Below, in pieces: positions 7,548-17,899 of a stretch of 28,710 nucleotides of DNA. Position 1 is the stretch's first letter, and every line of letters starts with the position of its first letter. Source of the DNA: DASZQY01 sp036511595 (GTDB taxonomy: Bacteria; Pseudomonadota; Alphaproteobacteria; Rhizobiales; Kaistiaceae); assembly GCA_036511595.1 (NCBI GenBank), contig DATCBY010000024.1, positions 1 through 28,710 of the forward strand, read 5' to 3'. Made by a program: the position numbers and the translations under genes. The notes below the pieces were generated by a model. It did no database searches. It was not told the origin of the DNA and saw only the letters and a program-made list of their open reading frames with translations.

Positions 7548-7832
7548 TTGCCTCGGCAGGCAAATGTCATGATTGTCCCGTTCCGGCGCGATGGCAAGAC
7601 AGCCGTGCGGCGGATTTCCGTAGCCGCCATACCCGCGAGCGCGTCTGTGCAATTTCACGATTTCGCCCTTATTCGGCCCTTGCGGAGCCACCATGGGCCG
7701 CGAATCTTTGCTCGTTGCTTCGGGGGTCGGTTCGACGAATTCCACGGTAGTTTCTCAGCCCCCCAGCCCCCCGGGGTTTTTGTCGGGACGATTCGCCTGT
7801 TCTGCGTAAGGGCTTCGGCCCTGCCGAGGCAA
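7548..7832. repeat. 13-bp perfect inverted repeat, arms 260 bp apart
   Basis: TTGCCTCGGCAGG at 7548-7560 is the exact reverse complement of CCTGCCGAGGCAA at 7820-7832; flanking bases do not extend the match. In a minus-strand transcript the downstream arm directly precedes the AGGAG of the DUF2794 gene. The downstream arm alone can also fold into a local TTTGCC/GGCAAA hairpin, so the two pairings exclude each other. Confidence 0.7.
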
Positions 7833-7833
7833 C

Positions 7834-7868
7834 AATTGGCCGGCGTTCGCGCCGGCCAATTTTATTTC
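7834..7868. terminator. 12-bp perfect hairpin, probable terminator
   Basis: AATTGGCCGGCG (7834-7845), loop TTCG and CGCCGGCCAATT (7850-7861) form a perfect 12-bp stem. On plus it runs into TTTTATTTC, the better U tract. On minus it begins about 20 nt after the stop of the 69-aa gene, a typical terminator distance, but is followed only by GTTGCC. It may therefore end the minus-strand transcript, a plus-strand small RNA, or both. Confidence 0.75.
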
Positions 7869-7881
7869 AGGGCCCAGCAAA

Positions 7882-8091
7882 TCAATTGGCTGCGTCGAGC
7901 GCGCGCTCAAGCATGCGGCAGCATTCTTCCGCCTGCAGGCGCGCACCATCCTCGCCCCATGCCGCAACGATGTCGCGAAGGTCGCGAATCGCAACGTCAA
8001 TTGCCGTTACGAGGTCGATGTCGAGGGCATCGGCTTCAAGCGCATGCTCGGCCAGAACGGCTTTCGAGCGGAACTGAACGATATCGGCCAT
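7882..8091 (-). CDS. Small conserved-type hypothetical protein (69 aa)
   Basis: I do not recognise a named family. The product starts MADIVQFRSKAVLAEHALEADALDIDLVTAIDVAIRD and is acidic, helical in character and without signal peptide or membrane segment, so probably cytoplasmic. The ATG has GGGAG 10 nt upstream, and codon use follows the GC-rich pattern of the neighbours, which supports a real gene. It lies 94 bp after the DUF1223 gene on the same strand and is followed at 20 nt by a strong hairpin. That suggests it ends a transcription unit. Confidence 0.6.
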   Translation of the reverse strand: MADIVQFRSKAVLAEHALEADALDIDLVTAIDVAIRDLRDIVAAWGEDGARLQAEECCRMLERALDAAN

Positions 8092-8185
8092 GCGCGAACG
8101 TCTCCCTGCCGCCGAATCAGTCTGGTCGGCACGGGTATTTCGCCAGAAAAGGGTTATTGCCGGGTTTACGCCCGGCAGGACCGCG

Positions 8186-8938
8186 CTAGGGGCCGGCGTC
8201 GATAGCGGCGGCGCCGATGATCGGCCCGGGAAGGCCGCCCTTGACCTCGGTTTGCAGCAGCACGGCGCAGCGGTCGACCTTCGCCTGCTCCATCTCGCTG
8301 CGGGCGAGGCTCACCGACATGGCAGCGCCGGTCCACATGGCGATCGGGCGAAGCTTGCGAACCACGTTGGTGTAAGTGATCGTCTTGCCGGAGTTCTCGC
8401 CGCGCGCGATCGGCACGGTTACCGAGCGGTCGTACATGACCAGCCAGAGCGTGGCGTGCGGCATGCCGGACGAAGCGCCGATGTTGACGGTTATCGCGTC
8501 ACCGGAGAGCGACAGGCCGATCGGCACACTAAGGCTGCCGGACTGCTTGGCCAACGCGCTGTCGATCTGACCGCGGCTGTTGCCCTCGACGTAAGTGCGG
8601 CCGTCGATGACAGCCTGCGGGGTGTACACGTCGCCATCGCCGCGCCCGGCCGAGTAGTCCTGTTGCCGCTGGCTGTTGTCGTGGCTGCCGAGCGTGTCCT
8701 TCCAGCCGAGGTAGTCCCAGTAGTCGACGTTGTACGACAGCGCCAGCACGTCGCTGCGCCGGGCGTAGTCGGCAATGAGATGGTCGGCGGGCGGGCATGA
8801 TGAGCAGCCCTGGCTGGTGAACAGCTCGATCACCGATTTGGGCTGTGCGTCGGCGGGCTGGGCGGCGGCCATGCCGCCGACAACGGCAGCTGCTAAGGCG
8901 ACAGCGGTCACCATGCGGCGAAAAATTACGCGGGCCAT
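8186..8938 (-). CDS. DUF1223 secreted thioredoxin-like protein
   Basis: The 250-aa product has a Sec signal peptide (MARVIFRRM, hydrophobic core, ADA near residues 29-31). It continues with the DUF1223 opening KSVIELFTSQGCSSCPPADHLIADYA, where C45 and C48 form a CxxC-like pair. Later family marks include LSYNVDYWDYLGWKDTLGS, YTPQAVIDG and the C-terminal beta-rich domain. The fold is thioredoxin-related and the location periplasmic; substrate and redox role are not established. GGGGAG lies 5 nt before the ATG. It follows acnA on the same strand but is separated from it by a terminator-like hairpin. Confidence 0.92.
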   Translation of the reverse strand: MARVIFRRMVTAVALAAAVVGGMAAAQPADAQPKSVIELFTSQGCSSCPPADHLIADYARRSDVLALSYNVDYWDYLGWKDTLGSHDNSQRQQDYSAGRGDGDVYTPQAVIDGRTYVEGNSRGQIDSALAKQSGSLSVPIGLSLSGDAITVNIGASSGMPHATLWLVMYDRSVTVPIARGENSGKTITYTNVVRKLRPIAMWTGAAMSVSLARSEMEQAKVDRCAVLLQTEVKGGLPGPIIGAAAIDAGP

Positions 8939-8949
8939 GTCGGCTCCCC

Positions 8950-8979
8950 AAAAACACGCCGATGCGCGCGAGCGGCGTG
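8950..8979 (-). terminator. Terminator downstream of acnA
   Basis: Read on minus, CACGCCG pairs with CGGCGTG around an 11-nt loop and is followed at once by TTTTT. It lies about 60 nt after the acnA stop and just before the DUF1223 start, so some read-through into DUF1223 is possible. Confidence 0.8.
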
Positions 8980-9041
8980 CCGCATAGCTATACCCGAGCC
9001 GCTCAAGTTCGAGTCACGTTAGGGTGACACCTTCGGCATCG

Positions 9042-11768
<2,727 letters not shown>

Positions 11769-11870
11769 GGGCTCTCTGCTCCTCGGCAGTTTGACGGACG
11801 CCGGCAAGGGAGCGGCAGCGGATTTTGCCGGACTTCAGCCTTGCCAGGCGACGGCAGCGGTGCGTGGGCC

Positions 11871-11900
11871 TTATAGTCCCATTCCAATGTGCAATTCCAG
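11871..11900 (-). promoter_or_regulatory. Putative acnA promoter
   Basis: On minus, CTGGAA, 18 nt and CTATAA fit the Sinorhizobium-type consensus at 4/6 and 5/6. The predicted leader is close to 95 nt. I saw no clear Irr or RirA box here, although iron control of acnA would be plausible. Confidence 0.35.
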
Positions 11901-11978
11901 ACGAACAAAAGCCGCGCTCACCATGCGATTGCAGCCGTCCTTTGGGACGGTTCCAAGCAAGAAGTGCGCCCTCTCGTC

Positions 11979-12563
11979 ATGCGGGTGACTGCGACCAATC
12001 TCACGGCCGTGCGGGGCGGGCGGACAGTGTTCGCCGGCGTGTCGTTTTCGCTTGGCGCCGGCGAGGCGCTGGCGGTGACCGGCCCCAACGGCGTCGGCAA
12101 GTCGACGTTGCTGCGGCTGGCAGCCGGACTGCTGGCGCCGGCGGCCGGCAGCATCGCCTTCGAGCCTTTGCCGGCAGATGCTGCGATCCATTACCTCGGC
12201 CATCTGGACGGATTGAAGACGACCCTGTCGGTGCGGCAGAACCTCGAATTCTGGCGGTCGTTGTGGATCGGCAAGGCAATCGAGCCGGCACTGGAGAACG
12301 TCGGCATCGTCAAGCTTGCCGATCTTCCGGTCGGTGTGCTCTCCGCCGGGCAACGGCGGCGGGTGGCGCTGGCGCGGCTGCTGATCGCCGAGCGTGCGCT
12401 CTGGCTGCTCGACGAGCCGGCGACCGCACTTGACGCCGGCGGAGAGGCGATGCTCGGTCGCGTCATCGCGGCGCATCTCGCCGGTGGCGGCATGACTATG
12501 GTGGCAACGCATCGCGACCTGCCGCTCGTGCCAACCGCGACGTTGTCCCTCGGTGCGGCATGA
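11979..12563 (+). CDS. ccmA: Heme exporter ATP-binding protein CcmA
   Basis: This is the ATPase subunit of the CcmABCD complex, which loads heme on the chaperone CcmE and releases it during cytochrome c maturation. The 194-aa ABC protein has Walker A GPNGVGKST, the signature LSAGQRRRVALARLL, Walker B LWLLDEP and an H-loop His in VATHRD. The frame is open 30 codons upstream, but the family starts at MRVTATNLTAVRGG, so that ATG is chosen; its ribosome site is poor. A 6-bp hairpin CCGTCC-TTTG-GGACGG (11935-11950) lies in the leader. The ccmB start overlaps the stop by 4 bp. Confidence 0.95.
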   Translation: MRVTATNLTAVRGGRTVFAGVSFSLGAGEALAVTGPNGVGKSTLLRLAAGLLAPAAGSIAFEPLPADAAIHYLGHLDGLKTTLSVRQNLEFWRSLWIGKAIEPALENVGIVKLADLPVGVLSAGQRRRVALARLLIAERALWLLDEPATALDAGGEAMLGRVIAAHLAGGGMTMVATHRDLPLVPTATLSLGAA

Positions 12564-13225
12564 GCGCCTTCGCGGCCGTCACAGCCCAGACCGCGCGCCT
12601 GTCATGGCGGAGCGGCGGCGCGCTCATCGGCGTCGTGTTTTTCCTGGCGGTTGTCACCGTCATTCCGTTCGGCGTCGGCCCCGACCTCAAGCTGCTGGCG
12701 CGCATCGGCCCGGCGATGCTGTGGGTCGGCGCACTGCTGGCGACGCTGCTCAACCTTGACCGCCTGTTCCGCGACGATCGCGACGACGGCTCGCTCGATC
12801 TGCTGATCCTTGCCGGGCAGCCGCTCGAACTGACCGTGCTGGCGAAATGTCTTGGCGCCTGGCTGGCGACCGGGTTGCCGCTGGTCGTCGTGGCGCCGTT
12901 CCTCGGCATCCTGCTCGGGCTGGAGCCGGCGGCGCTTGCCGCCACGACCGCGACACTGCTCGCGGGCACGCCGGCGCTGACGCTCATCGGCGCCATCGGT
13001 GCGGCGCTGACGGCGGCACTTGGTCGCGGCGGCCTGCTGGTGGCGGCGCTGGTACTGCCGTTCACCATTCCGGTGCTGATCTTTGGAGTGAGCGCGGCCG
13101 CTTCCGTCATCGTCGGGCCGACGCCGTTCCTGCCGCCGTTCCTCATCCTCGTAGCGCTGACGCTGGTGAGCGCGGTGATCGCGCCGGTCGCCTGCGCCGC
13201 CGCTCTCCGCTCGGGAGCGGATTGA
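12560..13225 (+). CDS. ccmB: Heme exporter membrane protein CcmB
   Basis: A 221-aa polytopic inner-membrane protein, about six hydrophobic segments, forming the transmembrane part of the CcmABCD ABC-type complex. Family marks include LDRLFRDDRDDGSLDLLILAG and the GRGGLLVAALVLPFTIPVLIFG segment. It starts in an ATGA overlap with ccmA, which implies translational coupling, and is followed after 54 bp by ccmC. Length matches the family (about 220 aa). Confidence 0.95.
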   Translation: MSAFAAVTAQTARLSWRSGGALIGVVFFLAVVTVIPFGVGPDLKLLARIGPAMLWVGALLATLLNLDRLFRDDRDDGSLDLLILAGQPLELTVLAKCLGAWLATGLPLVVVAPFLGILLGLEPAALAATTATLLAGTPALTLIGAIGAALTAALGRGGLLVAALVLPFTIPVLIFGVSAAASVIVGPTPFLPPFLILVALTLVSAVIAPVACAAALRSGAD

Positions 13226-13279
13226 ATCCTCGGCGTCCTCAAGTTGCCGCCGTGACCCTCCGACCCTAGAACACTCGCC

Positions 13280-14011
13280 ATGGCCCTTGCCGACCTCGCC
13301 AATCCGACCCGCTTCATTTCCCTGTCGGGGAAGGTGTTGCCGTGGCTGGCGGCGGCGACGGCGCTGTTATTCGTGGCCGGGGTCTATTTCGCGTTTTTTG
13401 CGTCGCCGCCCGACTACCAGCAGGGCGAGACCGTGCGCATCATGTACATCCATGTGCCCGCGGCGTGGCTGTCGATGTTCGGATATGGCGTCATGGCGCT
13501 GGCAGCGCTGGGCACGCTGGTGTGGCGACATCCGCTTGCTGACGTGACGGCGAAGGCGGCGGCACCACTCGGCGCGGCCTTCGCCTTCCTGGCGCTGGTC
13601 ACCGGGTCGCTGTGGGGCAAGCCGATGTGGGGGGCGTGGTGGGTGTGGGATGCGCGCCTGACGTCCGAACTGGTGCTGCTCTTGATGTATCTCGGTATCA
13701 TCGCCCTGTGGCAGGCGGTGGAAGATCCGGGACGGGCGGCACGCATCGTCGCGATCCTGACGCTGGTCGGCAGCATCAACATTCCGATCATCAAATTCTC
13801 GGTCGACTGGTGGAATACGCTGCACCAGGGTGAAAGCATCTTCCGCGCGGGAGGGCCGACGATCGACGGGTCGATGCTGCGGGCCCTGTTCACGATGGTG
13901 GCGGCGATGACGCTGCTCTACGTCGTGCTGCTGCTGATGGCGATGAAGAACGAGATCCTGCGCCGTCGCGTGCGCACACTCGAAGCGATTGCCGCGGGAG
14001 CCGGCGGGTGA
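13280..14011 (+). CDS. ccmC: Heme-handling membrane protein CcmC
   Basis: CcmC presents heme to CcmE on the periplasmic side. The 243-aa protein has six hydrophobic segments and the tryptophan-rich heme motif WGAWWVWDARLT at residues 117-128. The two flanking histidines expected as axial ligands are present: H58 in MYIHVPAAW and H182 in WWNTLHQGES. The reading frame is complete and of normal length. Its stop overlaps the GTG of ccmD by 4 bp (GTGA). Confidence 0.96.
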   Translation: MALADLANPTRFISLSGKVLPWLAAATALLFVAGVYFAFFASPPDYQQGETVRIMYIHVPAAWLSMFGYGVMALAALGTLVWRHPLADVTAKAAAPLGAAFAFLALVTGSLWGKPMWGAWWVWDARLTSELVLLLMYLGIIALWQAVEDPGRAARIVAILTLVGSINIPIIKFSVDWWNTLHQGESIFRAGGPTIDGSMLRALFTMVAAMTLLYVVLLLMAMKNEILRRRVRTLEAIAAGAGG

Positions 14012-14178
14012 GCGATCACACCGGCTTCATCGTCGCCGCCTACCTGCTCACCGTCGTCGTGCTGGTTGCTCTTATTGTTTGGGTCATCTGGGACGGGCGG
14101 GTGCAGCGGCGCCAGCTGGCGAATCTCGAAGCGCGGGGCGCCCGCCGCCGGTCGGAGCAGAAGGGCCACCGGTCGTGA
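14008..14178 (+). CDS. ccmD: Heme exporter small subunit CcmD
   Basis: A 56-aa protein short enough to be missed by gene finders. It reads MSDHTGFIVAAYLLT, then a single hydrophobic segment to about residue 28 (VVVLVALIVWVIW), then a basic helix DGRVQRRQLANLEARGARRR. This is the CcmD layout: one membrane span and a positively charged cytoplasmic tail. CcmD helps release CcmE from the complex. It starts with GTG inside the ccmC stop and ends inside the GTG of ccmG, so it is coupled on both sides. Confidence 0.92.
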   Translation: MSDHTGFIVAAYLLTVVVLVALIVWVIWDGRVQRRQLANLEARGARRRSEQKGHRS

Positions 14179-14807
14179 GTCTGCCGCAGGACGCTGCCGG
14201 TCGATCGAAGGCGAAGAGCGGCGTCCGGCTGGTCTACCTGCTGCCGCTCGGGTTCTTCGCGTGTCTGGCGCTGATCTTCCTGATGCGGCTGGATTCCGGC
14301 GTCGATCCGTCGACGGTTCCTTCGCCGCTCGTCGGCCATTCGGCGCCGGTCTTCGACCTGCCGCCGCTCGACGGCGTCGACGTGCCGGGCCTGAAGCGCG
14401 CCGACCTCGACGGGAAGATCACCATCGTCAATGTTTTCGCCTCGTGGTGCGTGCCCTGCCGGCAGGAAGGGCCGGTGCTGGCGGCGATTGCCGGCGACTT
14501 CGGCACAGGCGGTCGCGTGCGCCTCGTCGGCATCAACTACAAGGACCAGCCCGGCAATGCCCGCGCGTTCCTTGGCGAGGTGGGTAATCCTTTTACGGCG
14601 ATCGGCGTCGACCAGATGGGGCGGGCAGCGATCGATTGGGGCGTCTATGGCGTGCCCGAGACGTTCATCGTCGGGCCCGACGGCATCATCATTCACAAAT
14701 TTATCGGGCCGCTGACGGCGGAGATCGTCGCCGACGATCTCAAGCCGCTGATTGCGAAGGTATTGGCGTCGCCCGGCGCGACAATGCCAGCGCCGCCAAA
14801 AAGCTGA
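14175..14807 (+). CDS. ccmG: Thiol:disulfide interchange protein CcmG/DsbE
   Basis: A membrane-anchored periplasmic thioredoxin that keeps apocytochrome c CxxCH thiols reduced. The 210-aa protein has an N-terminal anchor at residues 19-36, the active site WCVPC (C92, C95), and the cis-proline region YGVPETFIVGPDG typical of CcmG. It starts with GTG overlapping the ccmD stop (GTGA). The Pro-rich C-terminal end is the part overlapped on the other strand by the MFS gene (68 bp). Later maturation genes (ccmE, ccmF, ccmH) are not in the window. Confidence 0.95.
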   Translation: MSLPQDAAGRSKAKSGVRLVYLLPLGFFACLALIFLMRLDSGVDPSTVPSPLVGHSAPVFDLPPLDGVDVPGLKRADLDGKITIVNVFASWCVPCRQEGPVLAAIAGDFGTGGRVRLVGINYKDQPGNARAFLGEVGNPFTAIGVDQMGRAAIDWGVYGVPETFIVGPDGIIIHKFIGPLTAEIVADDLKPLIAKVLASPGATMPAPPKS

Positions 14808-15924
14808 CCAGCTCGGCGGCGATCAACGCCGGCAGCGTGAGATGGGCCAGGCGAAGACCGACCACATCGGCGAGCGCGCCGAGTGCTGCTGGCGCAATCA
14901 GGAGCGCCAATCCGAAGGCCAAAGTCATGCGTGCCGAAGCGGCGTCATTGGCGCCCGCGGCGACGCCGAGACCCAGCGCCATGGTCAGCGGATACTGCGG
15001 CGCGATGCAGAGTCCGAGCAGCACGATCCCGACGATGGCTGCCCACTGCTGGCCGACGATCCAATAGAGCACGAAGCCGATCGCGCCGGTGGCGAAGGCG
15101 CTGAACAGGATCGTTCGGGGCGAATAGCGCGTCACCAGCGCGCGGAGCGCGATGCGGCCAATCAGAACGCCGACGAAAAAACCGGCAGCGACGGTCGCGG
15201 CGTTGGCGGGGGTGAAGCCGGCGACGCGCTCGAGGAAGGTCGGCGACCACAGCAGCACCGAGAATTCAAGCGAGCAGGCGAAGACGATCAGGAACCAGTA
15301 CGCCCAGAAGGCCGGCGGCAATTTCGCTGTCGTCGGCCCCGCATGGACTTGCGGTTCGGCCAGCGCGACGTTGCGGAACACGATAGTCAGCCCGATGCCG
15401 AGCAGGCAGCCGAGGACGACCGCCGGGCGCCAGCCTAGCCCCCAGGCGATGAAGCCTCCCGTCGCCAGCGGGCCGATGATGGCGCAGCCATAGGCAACGA
15501 TCGCCTGTTCGGCGAAGGCTTGCCGGCGCATCTCGCCGTGCATGTCGGAAAGCGCAGCGGGCACGACGGCAGGCAGGAAGGCGCCGAGCAGACCCATGAT
15601 GAAGCAGCTTGCAATGCTCGCCCACGGGCCCGGCGACAGGCAAAGGAGCAAGCCGCCGAGGGCTATGCCGCAACCGCCGAGCCACAGGGAATATCGGCGG
15701 CCAAGCCGGGCGCTGACCCGGCGCCCGAACAAGCCGGTGAGGATGACGCCCAGCGCGATGGCGCTCGAATGCAGGCTGACGACGCGATAGCTGAGCGAGA
15801 ACTCTTCCTGCAGGAACGGGATGACGTTTCCCTGCACGTTGAAGAGATAGATCTGCGTCCCGATGAGGAAGTAGCCGTACCAGGTCGCCGGATTGCGGAC
15901 GAACCGATCCGAGGTATCGGTCAC
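14740..15924 (-). CDS. MFS transporter, substrate unknown
   Basis: The 394-aa product has about twelve hydrophobic segments in two halves. Between segments 2 and 3 it has the MFS motif-A-like loop FGRRVSARLGRRYSLWLGG, with a weaker copy GRIALRALVTRYSPRTI in the second half. Nothing visible points to a substrate. The start is the GTG at 15924, which overlaps the yciB stop (GTGA). The longer frame to 16098 lies inside yciB in another frame and is Arg/His-rich, so it is not used. It is the last gene of the dapF-mtaB-ftsY-hypothetical-yciB operon, and its 3' end overlaps ccmG on the opposite strand by 68 bp. Confidence 0.88.
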   Translation of the reverse strand: MTDTSDRFVRNPATWYGYFLIGTQIYLFNVQGNVIPFLQEEFSLSYRVVSLHSSAIALGVILTGLFGRRVSARLGRRYSLWLGGCGIALGGLLLCLSPGPWASIASCFIMGLLGAFLPAVVPAALSDMHGEMRRQAFAEQAIVAYGCAIIGPLATGGFIAWGLGWRPAVVLGCLLGIGLTIVFRNVALAEPQVHAGPTTAKLPPAFWAYWFLIVFACSLEFSVLLWSPTFLERVAGFTPANAATVAAGFFVGVLIGRIALRALVTRYSPRTILFSAFATGAIGFVLYWIVGQQWAAIVGIVLLGLCIAPQYPLTMALGLGVAAGANDAASARMTLAFGLALLIAPAALGALADVVGLRLAHLTLPALIAAELVSFLAALALSRRATPIPSQSAA

Positions 15925-16565
15925 CCGGCGTCCTTGTCTTCCAGCGATGTCCGGCTGATGAGGCGCACCTGCATGAGAGCGAACACGAAGGTGAGCGGCA
16001 GGATGGCGAAAACCTTGAAGCTCACCCACTGGTCGGTGGTGGCGTAGTGGCGGACGATCTCGTTGAGGACGGCGAGGCCGAAGAAGAACAATCCCCAACG
16101 GACGGTGAGCTTGCGCCAGCCCTCGTCGGTGAGATTGAAGACGGAATCGAAGACATAGCCTATCAGCGAACGACCGAAGGCAAGGCCGCCGAGCAGCACG
16201 CCGCCGAACAGGCAGTAGATGATGGTCGGCTTGATCTTGATGAAGGTGTCGTCCTTCAGCCAGAGCGTCAGGCCGCCGAAGACGACGACGATAATTGCCG
16301 TGACGAACGGCATCAGCGGCAGGCGCCTGGTCATGGCGAAGGACACGACGAGCGCGACCAGCGTGGCGATGATGAAAGCGGCGGTGGCGAAGAAGATCGG
16401 GCCGCCGAGCGTGGCGATGACGGGATAGCTCGCGGCGAGTTTGGCGCCGCGCGCGTTGGCCACGAAGAACAGGATGAGCGGTCCGATTTCCAGCGCCAGC
16501 TTGAGGAACGGATTGAGCTTCTTCTCAACCGCGGTTTGTTCGTTGGGGGCGGATTCGAGGCTCAT
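15921..16565 (-). CDS. Inner-membrane septation protein, YciB/IspZ family
   Basis: A 214-aa integral membrane protein with about five to six hydrophobic segments and the family marks LNPFLKLALEIGPLILFFVAN near the N terminus, KPTIIYCLFGGVLLGGL, and WRKLTVRWGLFFFGLAVLNEIVR. The family (ispA/ispZ in Shigella, yciB in E. coli) is linked to septation and envelope synthesis; mechanism is unclear. The ATG at 16565 overlaps the stop of the preceding hypothetical gene (ATGA), and the MFS gene overlaps its own stop. Pairing with ftsY and dapF is usual for Rhizobiales. Confidence 0.93.
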   Translation of the reverse strand: MSLESAPNEQTAVEKKLNPFLKLALEIGPLILFFVANARGAKLAASYPVIATLGGPIFFATAAFIIATLVALVVSFAMTRRLPLMPFVTAIIVVVFGGLTLWLKDDTFIKIKPTIIYCLFGGVLLGGLAFGRSLIGYVFDSVFNLTDEGWRKLTVRWGLFFFGLAVLNEIVRHYATTDQWVSFKVFAILPLTFVFALMQVRLISRTSLEDKDAG

Positions 16566-16900
16566 TGCATGTTCCCGCGCGACAGCGCCAGACGAAGTTC
16601 CAGGGCGAGCAGCCGGCGCATCACGTTCTCGTCCTTGGCGTAGTGGCAGCTCTCGCCGCCGTCGAAGGTCCAATAATAGGTGGCGTCGATGACGCCGAAG
16701 GCGGCGAAGATACGGCCCGAGTTGAGCGTCATCGAATACGATGGCGGCCGGACGCCCGCATCCTCGGTCACCGTAATCTTGCCGGCGAAGCGCATATTCA
16801 ACTCGGCGCAGGTTTCGGCAAGCACGGCGAGCCGCGCCTGATTGGCGCGGAAACCCGGCGGGGTGCGGCGCTCGGTGGCAAGAGGCGTGGCTGGCGTCAT
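16562..16900 (-). CDS. Hypothetical protein between ftsY and yciB (112 aa)
   Basis: I do not recognise a family. The product has no signal peptide or membrane segment. It contains RLAVLAETCAELNMRF, then a beta-like middle (FAGKITVTEDAG, YSMTLNSGRIFAAFGVIDATYYWTFDGGESCHYAKDEN), and ends in a helical MRRLLALELRLALSRGNMQ. Two cysteines (about 31 and 85) are present. It starts 12 bp after ftsY and overlaps yciB by 4 bp, so it is translated within the operon and is likely real. The context hints at envelope or membrane-protein biogenesis, but no function can be assigned. Confidence 0.75.
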   Translation of the reverse strand: MTPATPLATERRTPPGFRANQARLAVLAETCAELNMRFAGKITVTEDAGVRPPSYSMTLNSGRIFAAFGVIDATYYWTFDGGESCHYAKDENVMRRLLALELRLALSRGNMQ

Positions 16901-16912
16901 GGCGGCGGCAGA

Positions 16913-17899
16913 CTAAAGCCCGACCAGCGCCTTGGCAAAATCGCAGGCGGTGAAGGGCTCGAGGTCGTCGACGCCTTCGCCAACGCCGATGAAATGCACC
17001 GGTAGCCCGTATCGCGCGGCAATGGCGACGAGGATGCCGCCGCGTGCGGTGCCGTCGAGCTTGGTCATCACCAGTCCGGTAACGCCGGCGCGCTTGCCGA
17101 AGATGTCGACCTGCTGGAGGGCGTTCTGGCCGGTGGTGGCGTCGAGCGTGAGCAGCACCGAGTGCGGGGCGGTCGGATCGAGCTTGCGGATGACGCGGAT
17201 GATCTTCTCCAGTTCGGCCATCAGCGCGTCCTTGTTCTGAAGGCGGCCCGCGGTGTCGATGATGAGGACGTCGGCGGCCTGCTCCTTTGCCGCCTTCAGC
17301 GCGTCGAAGGCGAGGCCGGCGGCATCGGCACCCTGTTCGCCGGAAATGACGACGGCACCGGTGCGGTTGCCCCAGATCTTGAGCTGTTCGATGGCGGCGG
17401 CGCGGAACGTGTCGCCGGCGGCGAGCACGACCGACTTGCCGTCGGCGCGAAGTTTCGCGGCGAGCTTGCCGATGGTGGTGGTCTTGCCGGTGCCGTTGAC
17501 GCCGACGACGAGCACGACGTGCGGCTGCAGCGCGGGATCGACGGCGAATGGTTTGGCCACCGAGGCAAGCGTCTTCTCGATCTCGGCGGCGAGCACCGCC
17601 TTGACTTCTTCGTCGCCGATTTCCCTGTCGTAGCGGTTGGCGCGCAGCACGTCGGCGATGCGGGTCGCGGTCTCCTGGCCGAGGTCGGCGCGGATGAGCG
17701 TGTCTTCCAGTTCGGCGAGCGCGGTGGCATCGAGTTTCCGCTTGGTGAAAATCGCGGCGATGCCCTCAGAAAGCGCACCGGAGGAACGGGCAAGGCCGCT
17801 CCGTAGGCGTTCAACCCACGATTGGCGCGGGGCCGGTTCCGCCTGGGATTCCGCCGGCGGTTTATCGCCGCCGCCGAAGATGCGGCCGAAAAGGGCCAT
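16913..17899 (-). CDS. ftsY: Signal recognition particle receptor FtsY
   Basis: This SRP GTPase docks ribosome-nascent-chain-Ffh complexes at the membrane for co-translational insertion. The 328-aa protein has a short N-terminal A region, then the NG domain with P-loop GVNGTGKTTT, DTFRAAAIEQL, DTAGRLQNK, TKLDGTARGG and the closing GVGEGVDDLEPF. The N-terminal acidic region is short compared with E. coli FtsY, as is usual in Alphaproteobacteria. A TTG precedes the ATG in frame, but the ATG at 17899 overlaps the mtaB stop (TGATG), which supports it. Its partner Ffh is encoded about 4 kb away on the other strand. Confidence 0.97.
   Translation of the reverse strand: MALFGRIFGGGDKPPAESQAEPAPRQSWVERLRSGLARSSGALSEGIAAIFTKRKLDATALAELEDTLIRADLGQETATRIADVLRANRYDREIGDEEVKAVLAAEIEKTLASVAKPFAVDPALQPHVVLVVGVNGTGKTTTIGKLAAKLRADGKSVVLAAGDTFRAAAIEQLKIWGNRTGAVVISGEQGADAAGLAFDALKAAKEQAADVLIIDTAGRLQNKDALMAELEKIIRVIRKLDPTAPHSVLLTLDATTGQNALQQVDIFGKRAGVTGLVMTKLDGTARGGILVAIAARYGLPVHFIGVGEGVDDLEPFTACDFAKALVGL

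Larger units (their letters stand above)
7534..7881. other. 348-bp gene-free region with RNA-like structure
   Basis: I find no convincing protein gene here. Open frames exist on both strands, but their third-position GC is lower than in neighbouring genes (about 60% in the best one). The region carries a 13-bp perfect inverted repeat, a 10-bp G-U-containing pairing (7714-7723 with 7824-7833), a GGGC-UUCG-GCCC hairpin (7810-7821) and a 12-bp terminator-like hairpin. It could be the long structured 5' leader of the DUF2794 gene on minus, or a separate small RNA of about 120-150 nt on plus ending at the 7834 hairpin. A weak promoter-like CTTGCG-N17-GAATCT (7679-7707) would start the latter near 7714. 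It does not match my recollection of tmRNA, SRP RNA or RNase P RNA. Confidence 0.35.

Noticed and set aside
7721..7745. GGTTCGACGAATTCC looked like a tRNA T-arm or the start of tmRNA
   Set aside because: The required stem partners, CCA end and ANDN-type tag sequence are absent.
7758..7776. Two copies of AGCCCCCC in tandem followed by GGGG and TTTTT
   Set aside because: Too short for a real repeat; as a terminator the stem would be only about 4 bp.
7527..8189. 220-codon open frame on plus through the 7.5-8.2 kb region
   Set aside because: It runs through a 12-bp terminator-like hairpin and opposite the 69-aa gene, and has no motif; the region is better read as RNA structure.
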